Below are positions 8,755 to 17,168 of a stretch of DNA of 50,431 nucleotides, in pieces (position 1 is the stretch's first letter; every line of letters begins with the position of its first letter). Below the pieces are notes generated by a model. That model ran no database searches and was not told where the DNA came from. It saw only the letters and a program-made list of their open reading frames with translations. A program made the translations under genes and the position numbers. The stretch comes from Cyclobacteriaceae bacterium. Its GTDB lineage: Bacteria > Bacteroidota > Bacteroidia > Cytophagales > Cyclobacteriaceae. The DNA lies in contig JAEUUI010000010.1 in assembly GCA_016786585.1 (NCBI GenBank), positions 1 through 50,431 of the forward strand, given 5' to 3'.

Positions 8755-9867
8755 TTATTGTTTGAGATATTGCAGCATCAGTCGTGCTGTGTTTTCTGAC
8801 GCTGAACCTGTGTCAAGAATCCGAATGATCTCATCGTAATCATTTAACATCTTCTCGCGATAAGCTTTATCGTTTAGGATTTTATTAAGTTCGTTGGATA
8901 CTGCTTCAGCCGAAGCATCCTTTTGAATCATCTCCTTTACCACCAGCTTGTCTGCGATCAGGTTTACCAGCGAAATGAATCGTACTTTTATCAGCAGCTT
9001 CGCTATCATATAACTTAGGCGACTGGTTTTGTAGACCACCACCTCGGGCACCCTGAACAGAGCTGTTTCAAGGGTTGCGGTTCCCGAAGTGACAACTGCG
9101 GCATCGGCTGCACGTAGCAAGTCGTATGCGGCATCTTCTACAAACTTGACGTTTGATAGCTTGCTTAAATCCTGATACAGACTTTTATTAAGGTTACTCA
9201 CTGCAGCTACCACAAATTGAGCTTCAGGCATTTTCGCAGCAACACCGGCCATCACGGGAATAATTTTTTTTAGCTCCTGATGTCTGCTGCCCGGCAGCAA
9301 TGCCACTACTTTTTTGTGTGATTCTAACTTCAGAGAAGTTGCGAAATCAACCTTTGCTTGATGTGATTTGATGGCATCCAAAACAGGATTTCCGACATAA
9401 TTGATATCCCAGTCAAATCTCTTAAAGAACTGCTTTTCGAACGGAAGAATAGCAAACATCCGATCTACGTTTGCTTTCAGCTTTAATGCACGGCTTTGAT
9501 TCCAGGCCCAAACTTTAGGTGAGATATACCAAAAAACTTTAATACCGTGTTTATGGGCAAATTTTGCAATTCGCATATTGAAACCCGCATAATCAATCAG
9601 AATTACTACATCAGGTTTATACCCCAAAATGTCTGCCTTACACTGATCGATTTTTTTCGAAATGGTTCGAAGATTCGCGAGTACTTCAGCGAATCCCATA
9701 AACGCCAGTTCGCGATAATGAACAACCTTGTCCATTCCGGCCTCGAGCATATAGTCTCCACCAAAACCCCGGAATCGCGCATCAGGTTCACGTTGCTTTA
9801 TTTGTTTGATCAGATTACCACCGTGAAGGTCGCCAGAACGTTCGCCAGCAATGAGGTAGAATTTCAT
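8755..9867 (-). CDS. lpxB: lipid-A-disaccharide synthase LpxB
   Basis: A 370-residue GT19 glycosyltransferase that joins UDP-2,3-diacylglucosamine and lipid X to make the lipid A disaccharide at the inner membrane. The N-terminal AGERSGDLHGGNL (residues 7-19) is the family signature. DYAGFNMRIAKFAHKHGIKVFWYISPKVWAWNQSR (about 92-126) and LLPGSRHQELKK (about 198-209) are further hallmarks, and the sugar-nucleotide site SGTATLETAL is intact. It lies 20 bp downstream of queD on the same strand and converges on clpX. Its presence indicates an LPS-bearing outer membrane. Confidence 0.96.
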   Translation of the reverse strand: MKFYLIAGERSGDLHGGNLIKQIKQREPDARFRGFGGDYMLEAGMDKVVHYRELAFMGFAEVLANLRTISKKIDQCKADILGYKPDVVILIDYAGFNMRIAKFAHKHGIKVFWYISPKVWAWNQSRALKLKANVDRMFAILPFEKQFFKRFDWDINYVGNPVLDAIKSHQAKVDFATSLKLESHKKVVALLPGSRHQELKKIIPVMAGVAAKMPEAQFVVAAVSNLNKSLYQDLSKLSNVKFVEDAAYDLLRAADAAVVTSGTATLETALFRVPEVVVYKTSRLSYMIAKLLIKVRFISLVNLIADKLVVKEMIQKDASAEAVSNELNKILNDKAYREKMLNDYDEIIRILDTGSASENTARLMLQYLKQ

Positions 9868-9887
9868 TTAGTGAAGATGGCTGTTAT

Positions 9888-10310
9888 TTATTGGCCGCCA
9901 AAATATTCAACGTAGTTACGTGGTGTTTCGTAGAGTCTGAGACTGTGCAACTTACCATGTTTTGTTATTGTTGGCAGTTGTACTTCAAGAATTTTCCAGA
10001 TTTCCACAATTAAGTTTTCGCAACTGGCCATTTTATCTTTCATGAAATCGACATCCAGGTTGATGTTCTTATGATCCAGCTTATCGGTAACCTCCCGTTG
10101 AATCAGTTTACTAAGTTTCTTCAGATCTACCACAAACCCAGTTTCCGGATCAGGATGTCCCTTTACGGTAACAATCAGATCAAAATTATGCCCATGCCAG
10201 TGATCGTTCGCGCAGGGCCCAAACACTTCAACATTTTTCTCTTTAGTCCATGCAGGATTATAGAGTTTGTGAGCTGCGTTAAAATGTTCCTTTCGGGAGA
10301 TGTAAATCAT
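9888..10310 (-). CDS. queD: 6-pyruvoyl-tetrahydropterin synthase family protein (QueD-like)
   Basis: A 140-residue member of the 6-carboxy-5,6,7,8-tetrahydropterin/6-pyruvoyl-tetrahydropterin synthase family. It has FNAAHKL with the first zinc histidine and GPCANDHWHGHNF with the catalytic cysteine and the HGH zinc ligands. The DHKNINLD and RLYETPRNYVEY stretches are also conserved. In bacteria the usual role is QueD in making 7-deazaguanine for queuosine. The sequence also resembles eukaryotic PTPS of tetrahydrobiopterin synthesis, so that alternative remains. QueE is encoded 10 kb away at 20646, which favours the queuosine role. A TAnnTTTG box (TAATTTTG, 10315-10322) directly abuts the start codon, implying a leaderless or nearly leaderless message. 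Confidence 0.85.
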   Translation of the reverse strand: MIYISRKEHFNAAHKLYNPAWTKEKNVEVFGPCANDHWHGHNFDLIVTVKGHPDPETGFVVDLKKLSKLIQREVTDKLDHKNINLDVDFMKDKMASCENLIVEIWKILEVQLPTITKHGKLHSLRLYETPRNYVEYFGGQ

Positions 10311-10382
10311 ATTACAAAATTACAAAACCATCTGCGCATTATTAAAATCCTCTACTCCACTCAACAGTACGGCCAAGTGCAT

Positions 10383-10414
10383 AAAAAAAGGCTGTATGCA
10401 GTGCATACAGCCTT
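10383..10414 (-). terminator. terminator of the SusC/SusD operon
   Basis: AAGGCTGTATGCAGTGCATACAGCCTT (described by its arms: 11 bp, at 10388-10398 and 10404-10414) forms a near-perfect hairpin, and the adjoining A-run at 10383-10389 becomes a T-tract on the minus strand. It lies 21 bp beyond the last gene of the operon. Confidence 0.9.
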
Positions 10415-10435
10415 CTCGAATAGCTTTATAAACTC

Positions 10436-11188
10436 TTAATCCTTTTGAATTACTAACGCATAGCCAGCGTTTGTTCCGCAGCAAGGAAGTACAAAAGTCA
10501 GATCCAATTCAATTCTACATGGCCCTGTTATCTCACCGGTTCCTGAGGTTGTCGTGGCAGTTGCCGCGCTACCGTATGTACCGCTAGCCTGAGATGCTAC
10601 AGTAATAGCACCTGTTGAGAAATCTGCAACTGTGAGAAGCAGACCTTGGTGGCTAACTGTAGTAGCAGGATACTGAACAATACGAATGTGAGTCTCATCA
10701 ACAACCGATACAGTCAGGTGGGCACCCTCTGCGAAATCTTCCCAGTCATCAGTAACAACTGAATACGTTCCAGCCATATCAGCCAGTGTCTGTCCTTCCG
10801 GGTCGCTACAGTTATTGCTGACAAGCGTTACGGTGTGAATGCTGTTTCCATTGCTTGACGGTTTCGCAAGACGGATGCGAAGGTTCTCAGTACCTTCCCA
10901 ATCGTTGTCATCGATGAAGGCGATTTGCACACCTTCTTCGGTAACTCCGGCTACTGTGTAATCTTCACCTTCAGTAGCTGTTCCATCAAAAATCAAATCT
11001 GAAGCAGATACGCTTCCGTTTACGAAAGGAATGGTAACTGTTGAGTTTCCATCTTCCTCGTAATACGCGGAAGCGATGCCCGCAAATCCTGCGGATGGCT
11101 TATCACTTCCGTCATCGCTACAGCTTACTGCGATTGCGCAGAAGCTAAGGGCGACCAAAGTTCTATTAATTAGTTTGCTTTTTTTCAT
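10436..11188 (-). CDS. lipoprotein with Calx-beta-like domain, SusC/D operon
   Basis: A 250-residue predicted lipoprotein. From the ATG at 11188 it has a signal peptide with lipobox cysteine in AVSCSDDGSDK (about residue 23); an upstream in-frame start at 11263 would bury this signal and is rejected. A Calx-beta-like stretch follows: the FDGTATEGEDYT and IAFIDDNDWEGTENLRIRL segments match the acidic, calcium-binding beta-repeat pattern. The C-terminal half is Thr/Ser/Gly rich, with three cysteines, and is not recognised. It is the last gene of the susC-susD operon, so a surface-exposed ligand-binding role is inferred by position. Confidence 0.75.
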   Translation of the reverse strand: MKKSKLINRTLVALSFCAIAVSCSDDGSDKPSAGFAGIASAYYEEDGNSTVTIPFVNGSVSASDLIFDGTATEGEDYTVAGVTEEGVQIAFIDDNDWEGTENLRIRLAKPSSNGNSIHTVTLVSNNCSDPEGQTLADMAGTYSVVTDDWEDFAEGAHLTVSVVDETHIRIVQYPATTVSHQGLLLTVADFSTGAITVASQASGTYGSAATATTTSGTGEITGPCRIELDLTFVLPCCGTNAGYALVIQKD

Positions 11189-11269
11189 TGTGGCGTTTTT
11201 AATAGTTAAGATTTTGAGACAGTAAGGCGAGAAACTTGTCTCGACCTTACTGTCTACAATCAATTACGA

Positions 11270-12217
11270 TTAAGGGCGTGGCTCAAGATACTCCAGTGTT
11301 AAACCGGAAATAATGCGAGTATTTGCACCAGAACCCCAGTCAAAATTCAGAACGAAGGTCTTCGTAGCTGGGTCATAATGATTGATTTGACCAGGTGTAT
11401 TCTTCAACAAGGCATTCGTTGAGCTGGTTACTGTAACGTCATTTGTAGTCGGGTTAACAGCAACCTGAGTTCCCGCAACACCACCTACACCGCTACCGTC
11501 TTTCCACAATGGAACGATACCTGAAGTAGTACCGTTTATGGTTGACAGTGGCATCTCCAATCCTGAGATATAGTTACCACCCAAAACCAAGTCAGGACCA
11601 CTGGCAGAGTTACGCGTGATAGAACCTCCTGTGATTTCGTAAACGCCATCATAGATATTCTTTACAACCACTGCAAGCAACGCTACACTGAAGTGCGCAC
11701 TCAGAATACCCTCTGATGCAGAAGCGATACGCAATGGAATTACATAACTCTTCGACAAATCAAACTGATCAGGATAAAGCGTGATAGAAATTGTTACTTT
11801 CTTCTCACCCTTTGGAATTGTAACCGTGGTTTGATCCAGGTCATAGTTTGCTTCAGGCATAAGTTCATACGTAGCTCCACCTAATGCCGCGCCACCGTTC
11901 AATCCGGTTGTCATCTGGGTATTGTACTCGTCTAACGCAGTAGGATCAACAGCGAGCGTCAACTCGATGTCACTGTTATTACTGTTTGGACCAGAATAGC
12001 TGATAATCTGCTCAAGCGTAAACTCAGGAGCGACTTCTGTTGAAGCTGTCCATACAGGATATACTGCTCCTGAAGGTGATGTAGGAACCGATGGATCATA
12101 AAACTCGATCACATTCTCTGTGCCCGAAGGATCAAGCGCATACTTGCTGTCGTCAAGGCAGGCTACAAGGGAAACACCCAATAGCGCTACACATATTCTC
12201 AAAAAAGTCTTTTTCAT
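11270..12217 (-). CDS. DUF1735-type surface lipoprotein of SusC/D operon
   Basis: A 315-residue predicted lipoprotein with a signal peptide and lipobox at LVACLDDSK (cysteine 20). The N-terminal half resembles the DUF1735/BT_3987 N-terminal domain, an Ig-like module that often accompanies SusC/SusD pairs: LAVDPTALDEYN, YDLDQTTVTIPKGEKKVTISITL and LSKSYVIPLRIAS fit the pattern. The C-terminal region (about 190-315), beginning YDGVYEITGG, is a beta-rich domain often seen in such SusE/SusF-position proteins. Its ligand cannot be inferred. It lies 28 bp after the SusD gene. Confidence 0.75.
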   Translation of the reverse strand: MKKTFLRICVALLGVSLVACLDDSKYALDPSGTENVIEFYDPSVPTSPSGAVYPVWTASTEVAPEFTLEQIISYSGPNSNNSDIELTLAVDPTALDEYNTQMTTGLNGGAALGGATYELMPEANYDLDQTTVTIPKGEKKVTISITLYPDQFDLSKSYVIPLRIASASEGILSAHFSVALLAVVVKNIYDGVYEITGGSITRNSASGPDLVLGGNYISGLEMPLSTINGTTSGIVPLWKDGSGVGGVAGTQVAVNPTTNDVTVTSSTNALLKNTPGQINHYDPATKTFVLNFDWGSGANTRIISGLTLEYLEPRP

Positions 12218-12245
12218 ATTTTTTTCTCTTTAGCGATTGGAAATA

Positions 12246-13832
12246 TTATGATGGATCCCAGAAGATTCTCTCACTGCGGTAGTCAACTACGCGATAGTTT
12301 CCTGAGTTAAATGCTGACTCTGATGAAGGATACATAACGCGCGTAGGCAGGCGGTCGAACCGTTCTGTGATGGTTGATTTATTCGATGCAATATCGAAGT
12401 TCTCGCCACCACCTGGAACTGTTACAGGGTAACCTGTTCTGCGGAATTCATTATATGCTTCATCTGAAGTGATCATGTTCATCGCAATATACTTTTGAGT
12501 AATGATTGCTTCCAGGCGCTGTGCTGTAGTAGTTGCTGCCGTAATATCAACCAGGTAGTTACCTGTATTTGTTGAAATATATGAGCTAACAAGAGGTGCT
12601 ACCGCCTGAGTCACAGTCTCAGCTTCATTCTTATACAAGTAGTTGTAAGAAGCTGTGATTCCAGCATTGAAAGCTGTTTCAGCAGCAGCAACGCCGCCTG
12701 CAATGTACCCATTCAGGTAAGCCTCAGCTTCCAGGAAGCGAGCTTCAGCAGCCAATACTAATGGTTGGCCCATGGCAGGACCCTTCAGCACGCCAAGACC
12801 CGCATAAGCACCACTACCAGCCCATGTAACCTGATTTGCTACAATTGGAGCAGCATCGGCTTCGTCACCTAACTGATTATGGGGTGTAGCCGGATAGTTA
12901 ACATATATAGTTCTTCCACGACCTACATCTGAGATTTTCGGACCAGCATAGAATGCGAAAGAGTATGAAGTTGGAACACGTGAAGAGTTTGCCAATGCTC
13001 CGGCAACTGTTTTTCCCCAAGTAGCCCACTCCGGATTTGGACGGTTAAGCTCATAGCCTGGATCAACAATTGCATCGTCAGAAATGAATCCGAGACCGGT
13101 ATCCAGCGTAGCGAAGCCCGCTGCTGCGTTACCAGGCGTTGAAGTGCGAACAAGCATTTTCAGCTTAAGTGTATTCGCAAACTTCTGCCATGCTTCCATG
13201 TGAACATCAGTTGCAGCTCCGGCAAATTCAGCGAATAAAGGATCTGAAGCAGCAGTTAATCTTGTTCCAAGAGTCGCGTTCTCGATCTGAGTGATAGCTT
13301 CATCACATGTAGCAATCAAGTCTGCATAGATAGCAGCCGCGTCATCGTACGCTGGCGTAACCAGACCTTCTGAACCGCGAAGTGCCTCAGTGTAAGGAAC
13401 ATCTCCGAACGTATCCACCAACTTCATGTACAGGTAAACTGACATGATCTTCGCAGCCGCGTTAAAGTATGTGTTAGCCGCGTCACCTTCTGTTTTGTCA
13501 ATGATGTATTTAAAATCATTCAACGGATCCTGGTATGTATTAGTCCACAAACCATTGTAATCAGCAGGAGTCAGGTTGTAGCTTAATAATGTACCGAAAC
13601 CTGAGAAACCACCGGCATTAGCAATAAATCCACCGAAGTGACCACCGTAGCTGTTGTAAGCATTGGCAATCGAAGCAGACGCAGTAATTGCTTGAGGCAA
13701 TACAAGGTTTACATCAGCAGCCGTTGCCGCGTTCGGGTTCTCGTTGATGTCGAGGAAATCCGAGCATGAAGAGGCCAAGAACAGCATTGCTACTGCTCCT
13801 GCCCATATTTTCATATTAAGTTTTTTCATCAT
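12246..13832 (-). CDS. SusD/RagB-like outer-membrane lipoprotein
   Basis: A 528-residue SusD-family nutrient-binding lipoprotein that caps the TonB-dependent SusC channel on the cell surface. The signal peptide ends in LASSCSDFLDINENPNAAT, with the lipid-anchored cysteine and the FLDINENPN motif typical of the SusD-like_2 (RagB) group. Helical TPR-like regions (YMKLVDTFGDVPYTEAL, about residues 130-146) follow, and the C terminus has TERFDRLPTRVMYPSSE. An ATG at 13832 is preferred; the reading frame also opens at a TTG (13841). It lies just after susC and before two accessory lipoproteins. The substrate cannot be told: no glycoside hydrolase or peptidase is linked. Confidence 0.9.
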   Translation of the reverse strand: MMKKLNMKIWAGAVAMLFLASSCSDFLDINENPNAATAADVNLVLPQAITASASIANAYNSYGGHFGGFIANAGGFSGFGTLLSYNLTPADYNGLWTNTYQDPLNDFKYIIDKTEGDAANTYFNAAAKIMSVYLYMKLVDTFGDVPYTEALRGSEGLVTPAYDDAAAIYADLIATCDEAITQIENATLGTRLTAASDPLFAEFAGAATDVHMEAWQKFANTLKLKMLVRTSTPGNAAAGFATLDTGLGFISDDAIVDPGYELNRPNPEWATWGKTVAGALANSSRVPTSYSFAFYAGPKISDVGRGRTIYVNYPATPHNQLGDEADAAPIVANQVTWAGSGAYAGLGVLKGPAMGQPLVLAAEARFLEAEAYLNGYIAGGVAAAETAFNAGITASYNYLYKNEAETVTQAVAPLVSSYISTNTGNYLVDITAATTTAQRLEAIITQKYIAMNMITSDEAYNEFRRTGYPVTVPGGGENFDIASNKSTITERFDRLPTRVMYPSSESAFNSGNYRVVDYRSERIFWDPS

Positions 13833-13841
13833 TTCTCTCAA

Positions 13842-16800
13842 TTAAAATGTTAATGAAATAGTACCACCTACGTAACGTGCCGGAGGAGTCAGGTTGATAC
13901 TGGTGAAACCGATGGCGTTGCTATCAGCTCCAGAGTTGCTGTACTCAGGGTCAGTGTAGAGGTTGGTCTTAGGCACCCAGATGAACAAGTTACGTCCCTG
14001 AACGCTCAAAGAAGCCGACTTGATAAACTTAGTTGCCGACAACCATGCTGTAGGGAAATCATAACGCAATGAGATTTCGCGGATTTTCCAGAAACCTGCA
14101 GAGTGCGTATAGTTTTCACCGATGCTCGTGTTGCGTGTACCGTCAGTCCAGAAGTCAGCACCACCCGTAGCAACTGTCACGTTTGTGTTATCGATATACG
14201 TTCCTGGATTTTCAGGATCTTCGTACGCTGAATTCGGGAACACGAAACGCTCGCGGTTGTACCATCCTGTACGGATACCTGCTCCAGAGAAGTCAAATGA
14301 AGTAGCCACCGCATTATAGATATAGCTTCCTGTACGGAATTCTGCTGTTGCGGCAAGTCTGAAGCCCTTGTACTTTAACTCACTGGTCAGACCCAGGATG
14401 TGTGGAGGAGAAGTTGTTCCAACATTCTTGTACACACCATCTGTAGCAGGGAAACCTGTGATCGGGTTAACGATAACTTTTCCATCTTCTGTTCTGTTGT
14501 ACTTAGTTACAGTTAAGTAAGGGAAAGGTTTTCCAACTTTAGCCACGATTCTACCGTTACCAAGTGAACCGATGTTAAGTTCATCTGTTCCATCAGCCAA
14601 AGAAATAACTTCGTTTCTGTTCAGTGTATACGTTACACGGAACATTGCGCTAAGTCCGAAAGATGTTTCGATTGGAGTAGCCTGGAGGTAAGTTTCAATA
14701 CCCTTGTTCTGAACTTCACCTACGTTTGTCAGGAAAGAGTTGTATCCAGACGCGCTTGAAATTTGAACAGGGATAGTTTGGTCAACTGTATTACTCTTAT
14801 AGAGCGTCATACCGATGCTGGCAGAATACTTCTTCAAATCCAAGTCAAAACCACCTTCGATTGAAGTAGTGATTTCTGGCTGTAAGTCAGGAGAAACCAA
14901 TGTGTTGCTGATACCAAATCCACCACCGCTTGAGTATGGATAACCGTAGTTCTGGTTGAAAGTTGACTGAAGCGCATACGCTCCAATGCTAACCTGACCA
15001 ACCTGTGAGTAACCACCTCTGATTTTCAAAGCATCAACCCACTCAGACTCCTTCAGGGCAGAAATTGCATCAGAAAGGATGATTGATACATCAGCTGCAG
15101 GGTAGAAGAATGATCTGTTTTCTTTTGCCAACACTGATCTCCAGTCGTTACGACCGGTTAAGTGCAGGTATGCCCATTCTTTGAAGCCCAAGCGAACATC
15201 TCCGTAAAGACCCATTTGTGTAGCGCGGCTGTTAGACTCGCTACCTGCAAGGTTAGTAGAAGAGTTTCCTACGTTGTAAACACCGCTGATTACCAATCCG
15301 TTAGCAGCAATGAATACGTTTTTGTCTCTGTTGTCACGAGCCTGGAAACCACCTACCACAGTCAATGAAAGGTCGTCTGACAACTTAGCTTTGTATTCAG
15401 CCAAAAGGTCGATTACAAGCTGTGTTGAATAGAATCCGTTGTCTGAAACGCTACCCGGAACGTCTGTTTTAGAACCACCTGAGTTAGCTCCTGTTGCACT
15501 CTTAGTCCAATCAGAGAAAGTGAATTTACCAGTCCACGTTTTGTTAAATACGTGACGGTTGCTCATACCCACGCGACCAGTTAACGTCAATGGAGTAATC
15601 GGATTCCACTTCAATTCCATGCTGCCCTGGAAGTAGTTGTTTCTTGTCTCACTTCTGTTGTTAGACAAAGTCCAGTATGGGTTGTCGTAGTATTCGTTGT
15701 AATAACCGTTAGGGTTAGCAAAGTTTGTTGCAGGATTACCTCTCCACTTCTTATACTTGGTAACCTGAATTTCACCAGGAGACATCATTACATCGTTGAA
15801 GGCAGTACCAACAGCAGAGCTAATATCGTAGTTGTTTGAAATGTAGTTCGTTGAAATCCCAGCGCTGAGGGTTTCACCTATTTTGCGGTCTATATTCGCA
15901 CGGAAACTGTAACGCTTGTACTTGTCCCAAGGCACAGTAGAGTGCTGTCTGAAATACTGACCTGATGCGTAAATACGACCTCTATCATCGCCAGATGTTA
16001 CACTAAAGTCAGTCTGATTCATCATACCAGTTTCCCAGAAGTCGTTTTTACCGTTCGTATGAGAATACTTGGCATACTGGGTTAGGTGACCGCGAGCATA
16101 AGGATCCGTATTTGTTGGATCAAGTGCTTCAAGAGGCTTACCGATTGGACGGATAGTTCCATCGAATCTTGGTCCGAACTGCTGATTTTCGTAAGGAGTA
16201 TATTCCGGAGGAGTATCAGGCGTTGTACCAGAACCCCACTTTGTCTGAAGTTTAGGCAGGTAGTTTACAGTTTCAAGGGTTGTAGTGTTTGAAACTTTAA
16301 CTTCAGTCTTACCAGCCTTACCTCGCTTTGTAGTTACGATCAACGCACCGTTTGATGCATCTGAACCATAAAGAGCGGCAGCACCAGCACCATTCAACAC
16401 CTGAATATCTTCGATATCTTCAGGGTTGAGGTTACCCAACACGCTGTTAGGAGTGATGATGTTATCCAACACCAAAAGAGCTTGGTTGTTACCCAACAAT
16501 GAGCGTTGTCCGCGAAGAACAACACGATAGTTAGGGTTTACACCTGAACTCACAGCACTTACTAACAATCCTGGCACTTTACCCTGAAGACCTGCCATAG
16601 CGTTGGCTGTCTTACCCTGGGAAATGTCAGCAGCTTTTACTGTTGTTGCCTGGTTTCCTAATTCGCGTCTTTGAACAGTCAAACCACCGGCAACCACAAC
16701 AACTTCGTTCAAAGTTGCAGCGTCTGCTTCCATCACGATGTCAACAGATGACTGGCTAGTCACTGCAACGTCCTGAGTTTTAAGACTGATAAACGAGAAT

Positions 16801-17021
16801 GTTAAAGTTCCCCCAGCAGAAGGAATTGACAGCGAATAGCGGCCATCTCCATCGGTCTGAGTTCCAATAGCTGTTCCTTTCAGAACAACGCTTACTCCGG
16901 GAAGCGCGCTGCCATCTTCAGCAGATGTTACGCGACCAGAGACCGTGCGATCCTGCGCGGATACCTGCATTGCTGCAAGCATTAGCACCATCGTCACACA
17001 AGACAGTAAAAGTCTCTTCAT
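13842..17021 (-). CDS. SusC/RagA-type TonB-dependent outer-membrane receptor
   Basis: A 1059-residue TonB-linked porin. A signal peptide (MKRLLLSCVTMVLMLAAM..SAQ) is followed by a carboxypeptidase-regulatory beta-sandwich domain (about 25-108, RTVSGRVTSAEDGSALPGVSV), a plug (about 115-235, with VVLRGQRSLLGNNQALLVLDN and GAAALYGSDASNGALIVTTKRG) and a 22-strand-type barrel to the C terminus ending in SLTF. The GADGS/ALYGSDASNG plug motif is classic for SusC. It leads the four-gene operon and imports the ligand presented by the SusD protein. No clear TAnnTTTG promoter box was seen in the 147-bp upstream gap. Confidence 0.95.
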   Translation of the reverse strand: MKRLLLSCVTMVLMLAAMQVSAQDRTVSGRVTSAEDGSALPGVSVVLKGTAIGTQTDGDGRYSLSIPSAGGTLTFSFISLKTQDVAVTSQSSVDIVMEADAATLNEVVVVAGGLTVQRRELGNQATTVKAADISQGKTANAMAGLQGKVPGLLVSAVSSGVNPNYRVVLRGQRSLLGNNQALLVLDNIITPNSVLGNLNPEDIEDIQVLNGAGAAALYGSDASNGALIVTTKRGKAGKTEVKVSNTTTLETVNYLPKLQTKWGSGTTPDTPPEYTPYENQQFGPRFDGTIRPIGKPLEALDPTNTDPYARGHLTQYAKYSHTNGKNDFWETGMMNQTDFSVTSGDDRGRIYASGQYFRQHSTVPWDKYKRYSFRANIDRKIGETLSAGISTNYISNNYDISSAVGTAFNDVMMSPGEIQVTKYKKWRGNPATNFANPNGYYNEYYDNPYWTLSNNRSETRNNYFQGSMELKWNPITPLTLTGRVGMSNRHVFNKTWTGKFTFSDWTKSATGANSGGSKTDVPGSVSDNGFYSTQLVIDLLAEYKAKLSDDLSLTVVGGFQARDNRDKNVFIAANGLVISGVYNVGNSSTNLAGSESNSRATQMGLYGDVRLGFKEWAYLHLTGRNDWRSVLAKENRSFFYPAADVSIILSDAISALKESEWVDALKIRGGYSQVGQVSIGAYALQSTFNQNYGYPYSSGGGFGISNTLVSPDLQPEITTSIEGGFDLDLKKYSASIGMTLYKSNTVDQTIPVQISSASGYNSFLTNVGEVQNKGIETYLQATPIETSFGLSAMFRVTYTLNRNEVISLADGTDELNIGSLGNGRIVAKVGKPFPYLTVTKYNRTEDGKVIVNPITGFPATDGVYKNVGTTSPPHILGLTSELKYKGFRLAATAEFRTGSYIYNAVATSFDFSGAGIRTGWYNRERFVFPNSAYEDPENPGTYIDNTNVTVATGGADFWTDGTRNTSIGENYTHSAGFWKIREISLRYDFPTAWLSATKFIKSASLSVQGRNLFIWVPKTNLYTDPEYSNSGADSNAIGFTSINLTPPARYVGGTISLTF

Positions 17022-17168
17022 AAGATTTAGGTTTAGGTTAGTTAAACAAAACTTGAGTTGTAAACTTATAACAAAATTTTAATCTTAAAAAGATTAGTAA
17101 CTTAAAATTAGCTACTGATTTTGCCCTCTGCTACCCAATAATGGGGTATTTTGGTACCTCTCAGGGTA

